A DNA stretch of 64,000 bases from Winogradskyella sp. GTDB lineage: Bacteria; Bacteroidota; Bacteroidia; Flavobacteriales; Flavobacteriaceae. The position numbers and the translations under genes were made by a program. The stretch lies in the NCBI RefSeq assembly GCF_028282165.1, contig NZ_JANQIM010000025.1, forward strand, positions 1 to 64,000, in the 5' to 3' direction. This document shows, one piece after another, positions 61,929 to 64,000 of the stretch (the stretch's first letter is position 1; each line of letters opens with the position of its first letter). Below the pieces are notes generated by a model that was not told the origin of the DNA, did not search any database, and saw only the letters and a program-made list of their open reading frames with translations.

Positions 61929-62378
61929 TCAATTTGAAATTTTGGACTTTAGTAATTGATTTTGTTCTTCCATTAAATGTTTTAAGTCCGATAATAACTC
62001 AATATCCTTTGGTGTCACGACGGTTTGGTCATTGGTGTCTTGTGCTTTATTACGTAATTTGTTCATGGCCTTTACTACAATAAAGATGGTAAAACCGATA
62101 ATTAAAAAATCTAGAAAGACCTCTATTAAGGCACCATAAGCTACGACAACTTCACTCGTAGTCACGGTTCCTGCTGCATCTGTTACCCCATCCCTTAGCA
62201 CCAATTTTTTATCCTGAAAATTAACGCCATCAGACAGTAATGACAACGGTGGTAACAAAACCTGCTTGGCCAATACACCAATCACTTTATTAAAGGCAGC
62301 ACCGATAATGATACCAATGGCCATGTCCATCATATTGCCCTTTACGGCAAATTCTTTAAATTCTTTGAGGAGTTTCAT
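61929..62378 (-). CDS. mscL: large-conductance mechanosensitive channel MscL
   Basis: A 149-residue pentameric membrane channel that opens under membrane tension. The N-terminal FKEFAVKGNMMDMAIGIIIG, the first helix GIIIGAAFNKVIGVLAKQVL and the second helix region are typical, with a charged C-terminal helix (DLKHLMEEQNQLLKSKISN). The periplasmic loop between the helices (about 45-75) is somewhat extended and Thr/Val-rich. The length is normal for the family. Confidence 0.95.
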   Translation of the reverse strand: MKLLKEFKEFAVKGNMMDMAIGIIIGAAFNKVIGVLAKQVLLPPLSLLSDGVNFQDKKLVLRDGVTDAAGTVTTSEVVVAYGALIEVFLDFLIIGFTIFIVVKAMNKLRNKAQDTNDQTVVTPKDIELLSDLKHLMEEQNQLLKSKISN

Positions 62379-62416
62379 GCTAGTTATTTGTTTTATGTTT
62401 CTTTAGTGTGAAATTC

Positions 62417-62534
62417 GTCAATTCGAGTGAATTTCAGGAATAATTATGAATGAAATTGTATCGAGAATAGAATTTCAGCCGTATTGTAGTTCTCGATACG
62501 TCCCGACTTTTACTGTCGGGATACTCGAACTGAC
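62417..62534. repeat. palindromic MITE-like repeat, copy 2
   Basis: The ends GTCAATTCGAGT (62417-62428) and ACTCGAACTGAC (62523-62534) are inverted repeats with 11 of 12 matches. The inside contains ATTGTATCGAGAATAGAATT and the inverse TTCTCGATAC, plus an extra hairpin CCCGAC/GTCGGG near 62504-62519. It corresponds to copy 1 at 16758-16854 but carries about 20 more bases. It lies in the 317-base gap before the DUF2520 gene, where no gene is visible. Confidence 0.65.
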
Positions 62535-62695
62535 AACCATTATTTAGTTCTTGCCTCAAAAATTTTTAAATAGTCGTTTCTCACTTTGGTATAGAACTGA
62601 GAAACCAATTGATAAATATCTGCTCTGGTTTTGATGTCTGATTTGCCAACAATTCAAAGTTATTCTTTTAAACTAAATCTTACTATTTTTACAGC

Positions 62696-63457
62696 ATGAT
62701 AACTGTTGTTCTTCTTGGTGCTGGCAATGTGGCCACACATCTTTATAAGGCATTTAAAGCTTCTAATGCAGTAACTATTGTGCAGTGGTACAATCGCAAT
62801 TATACTGCTATTTCATCTTATGCCAACGAGGTTGATATTACTGATGATTTATCAAAATTAAAAGAGGCTGACCTATATATTTTGGCCATTAGTGATGACA
62901 GCATTTCTAAGGTATCTAAGGACTTACCTTTTGAAAGCCGATTGGTAGCTCATACTTCGGGAAGTGTTTCTATTCACGATTTGGACAAGAAAAACCAGCG
63001 TGCCGTGTTTTACCCCGTACAGACCTTTTCTAAAGAAGCCGAATTAGACTTTAGTGAAACTCCGATCTGCATTGAGGTTACTGAAAAGCAAAATCTTCAA
63101 TTTATGAAGAATTTGGTTCAAGCATTAGGCTGTACGCCTTATAGAATTACCACAGAACAAAGGCAAACCTTGCACTTGTCGGCTGTGTTCGTTAATAACT
63201 TCACCAATCAATTGTATCGAATTGCACACGAAATAAGTGATGCTAAAAGCATAAATTTTGATATATTAAAACCTTTAATATTAGAAACCGCGAAAAAAGT
63301 TCAAAATATGTCACCTTATATGGCACAAACAGGACCGGCAAAACGAAACGATAAAAAAACCATAAGACGGCATCTAAAGCAACTAGAAAATGAAGAGCAT
63401 AAAGCGATTTACGAACTTTTAACCGCTTCAATAAAAAAAACACATGGACAACGCTAA
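62696..63457 (+). CDS. DUF2520 / Rossmann-fold dehydrogenase-like protein
   Basis: A 253-residue cytoplasmic protein. The dinucleotide-binding motif VVLLGAGNVATHLYKAFKAS is at the N-terminus, followed by LYILAISDDSISKVSKDLPF and VAHTSGSVSIHDL. The C-terminal part (about 150-253) is the DUF2520 helical domain, as in ProC-like NADP-dependent oxidoreductases. The substrate is unknown. It overlaps the KdsC-like gene by 14 bases, so translation is coupled. Confidence 0.85.
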   Translation: MITVVLLGAGNVATHLYKAFKASNAVTIVQWYNRNYTAISSYANEVDITDDLSKLKEADLYILAISDDSISKVSKDLPFESRLVAHTSGSVSIHDLDKKNQRAVFYPVQTFSKEAELDFSETPICIEVTEKQNLQFMKNLVQALGCTPYRITTEQRQTLHLSAVFVNNFTNQLYRIAHEISDAKSINFDILKPLILETAKKVQNMSPYMAQTGPAKRNDKKTIRRHLKQLENEEHKAIYELLTASIKKTHGQR

Positions 63458-63977
63458 AAGCTATAAAGAATATCTAATCAATATTACCACCTTCATCTTT
63501 GATGTAGATGGTGTGCTTACAGACGGCACTATCACAGTCACTACTGATGGAGAAATGCTGCGAAAGATGAGCATTAAAGACGGCTTTGCCTTAAAAACTG
63601 CTGTTGATGCTGGTTTTAATGTTTGTATTATTTCCGGAGGTTCTAACGAAGGTGTTCGGAAACGATTAAAAGGACTTGGCATAACCGATATTTATCTTGG
63701 TGCACATAATAAAATTGAGCAATTGGATGAATATTTGGATATTTACAATATTAAGCCCGAATCTGTGTTGTATATGGGAGATGATATTCCTGATTATCCG
63801 GTGATGAAGTTGGTTGGTCTACCTTGTTGTCCTCAGGATGCAGCACCAGAGATTAAGGCAATTTCAAACTATATTTCGCATAAAAATGGGGGAAAAGGTG
63901 CTGTGCGCGATATTATTGAGCAAGTGCTAAAAGTCCATGGTAAATGGAATGCTAACTTCGATGCAAAATATGACTAA
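63444..63977 (+). CDS. kdsC: KdsC-like HAD phosphatase
   Basis: A 177-residue HAD-superfamily phosphatase that resembles 3-deoxy-D-manno-octulosonate 8-phosphate phosphatase. The DxD nucleophile motif is FDVDGVLTDG (Asp20, Asp22), SGG stands at about 64-66, and GDDIPD (112-117) is motif III. This enzyme releases Kdo for lipopolysaccharide core synthesis. The short cap-less form is typical of KdsC, although the same fold serves other phosphosugars. It is coupled to the DUF2520 gene and is the last gene before the window ends. Confidence 0.85.
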   Translation: MDNAKSYKEYLINITTFIFDVDGVLTDGTITVTTDGEMLRKMSIKDGFALKTAVDAGFNVCIISGGSNEGVRKRLKGLGITDIYLGAHNKIEQLDEYLDIYNIKPESVLYMGDDIPDYPVMKLVGLPCCPQDAAPEIKAISNYISHKNGGKGAVRDIIEQVLKVHGKWNANFDAKYD

Positions 63978-64000
63978 ATAAATGGGACGCAGAAGCAGAA

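Noticed and set aside
1-64000. CRISPR array, prophage or insertion sequence transposase
   Set aside because: No regularly spaced direct repeats, phage structural genes or transposase frames were seen on either strand.

Overview
The window reads as chromosome of a marine member of the Flavobacteriaceae (Bacteroidota). The base composition is AT-rich. Many genes are preceded by the Bacteroidota -7 promoter element TAnnTTTG. Two secreted proteins end in type IX secretion (T9SS) C-terminal sorting domains. There are many short-signal lipoproteins, a bacillithiol deacetylase, and a proteorhodopsin paired divergently with a Blh beta-carotene cleavage gene. The genus cannot be fixed from the sequence alone.

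Positions 1-14,600 form an unusual accessory region. Seventeen small genes lie on the + strand, at least ten of them lipoproteins. They are separated by a recurring intergenic sequence: a box starting right after each stop codon (core roughly GTAACAATGnnTATAnnnnAT) and, where it can be checked, a partial reverse complement of the box just before the next start codon. Several junctions also share an upstream module containing a TATCTTTA-type promoter. This looks like an array of gene cassettes with attC-like junctions and no integrase in the window. Cargo includes YD-repeat-like lipoproteins, a MafI-like and a YwqG/DUF1963 protein, an extracellular WD40-like protein, an intradiol-dioxygenase-like lipoprotein, NTF2-like proteins, an MBL-fold hydrolase, an acetyltransferase and an agmatine-deiminase-like lipoprotein.

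Positions 14,600-27,500 are mostly core genes: a DUF481 beta-barrel, a thioredoxin-fold lipoprotein, pheT, tpx, dgkA, an M15 peptidase, ftsK, a LolA-like carrier, an LptF/LptG permease, and a ribB fused to a GTP cyclohydrolase II domain that has lost its zinc cysteines. Positions 27,500-31,800 hold three surface proteins: a T9SS GH16 glucanase, a Kelch-like lipoprotein and a beta-helix lipoprotein. Positions 31,900-37,500 hold an AraC regulator, a SnoaL-like protein, a KdnA-like aminotransferase, a nitroreductase, a FemAB-like protein and an acyl-CoA-dehydrogenase-fold protein.

Positions 38,039-40,732 are the most interesting part of the core. Scraps of a type I restriction-modification operon remain (HsdM N-terminus, HsdS C-terminus, HsdR N-terminus). 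Two intact genes sit between the hsdS and hsdR scraps: a pentapeptide-repeat membrane protein and a six-helix membrane protein. They look like accessory genes that outlived the restriction system that carried them.

Positions 40,800-64,000 return to housekeeping and photoheterotrophy: tRNA-Ser and tRNA-His, a DUF3108 protein, tandem M28 peptidases, bshB1, an SLC13-type transporter, a DUF4914 protein (apparent PEP carboxykinase relative) next to pckA, a DUF2490 protein, a Cys/Met PLP enzyme, blh and proteorhodopsin, a MATE exporter, a three-gene membrane operon, two tiny membrane ORFs, the ResB-CcsA fusion, mscL, a DUF2520 dehydrogenase and a KdsC-like phosphatase. Two copies of a small palindromic MITE-like repeat lie at 16,758 and 62,417.
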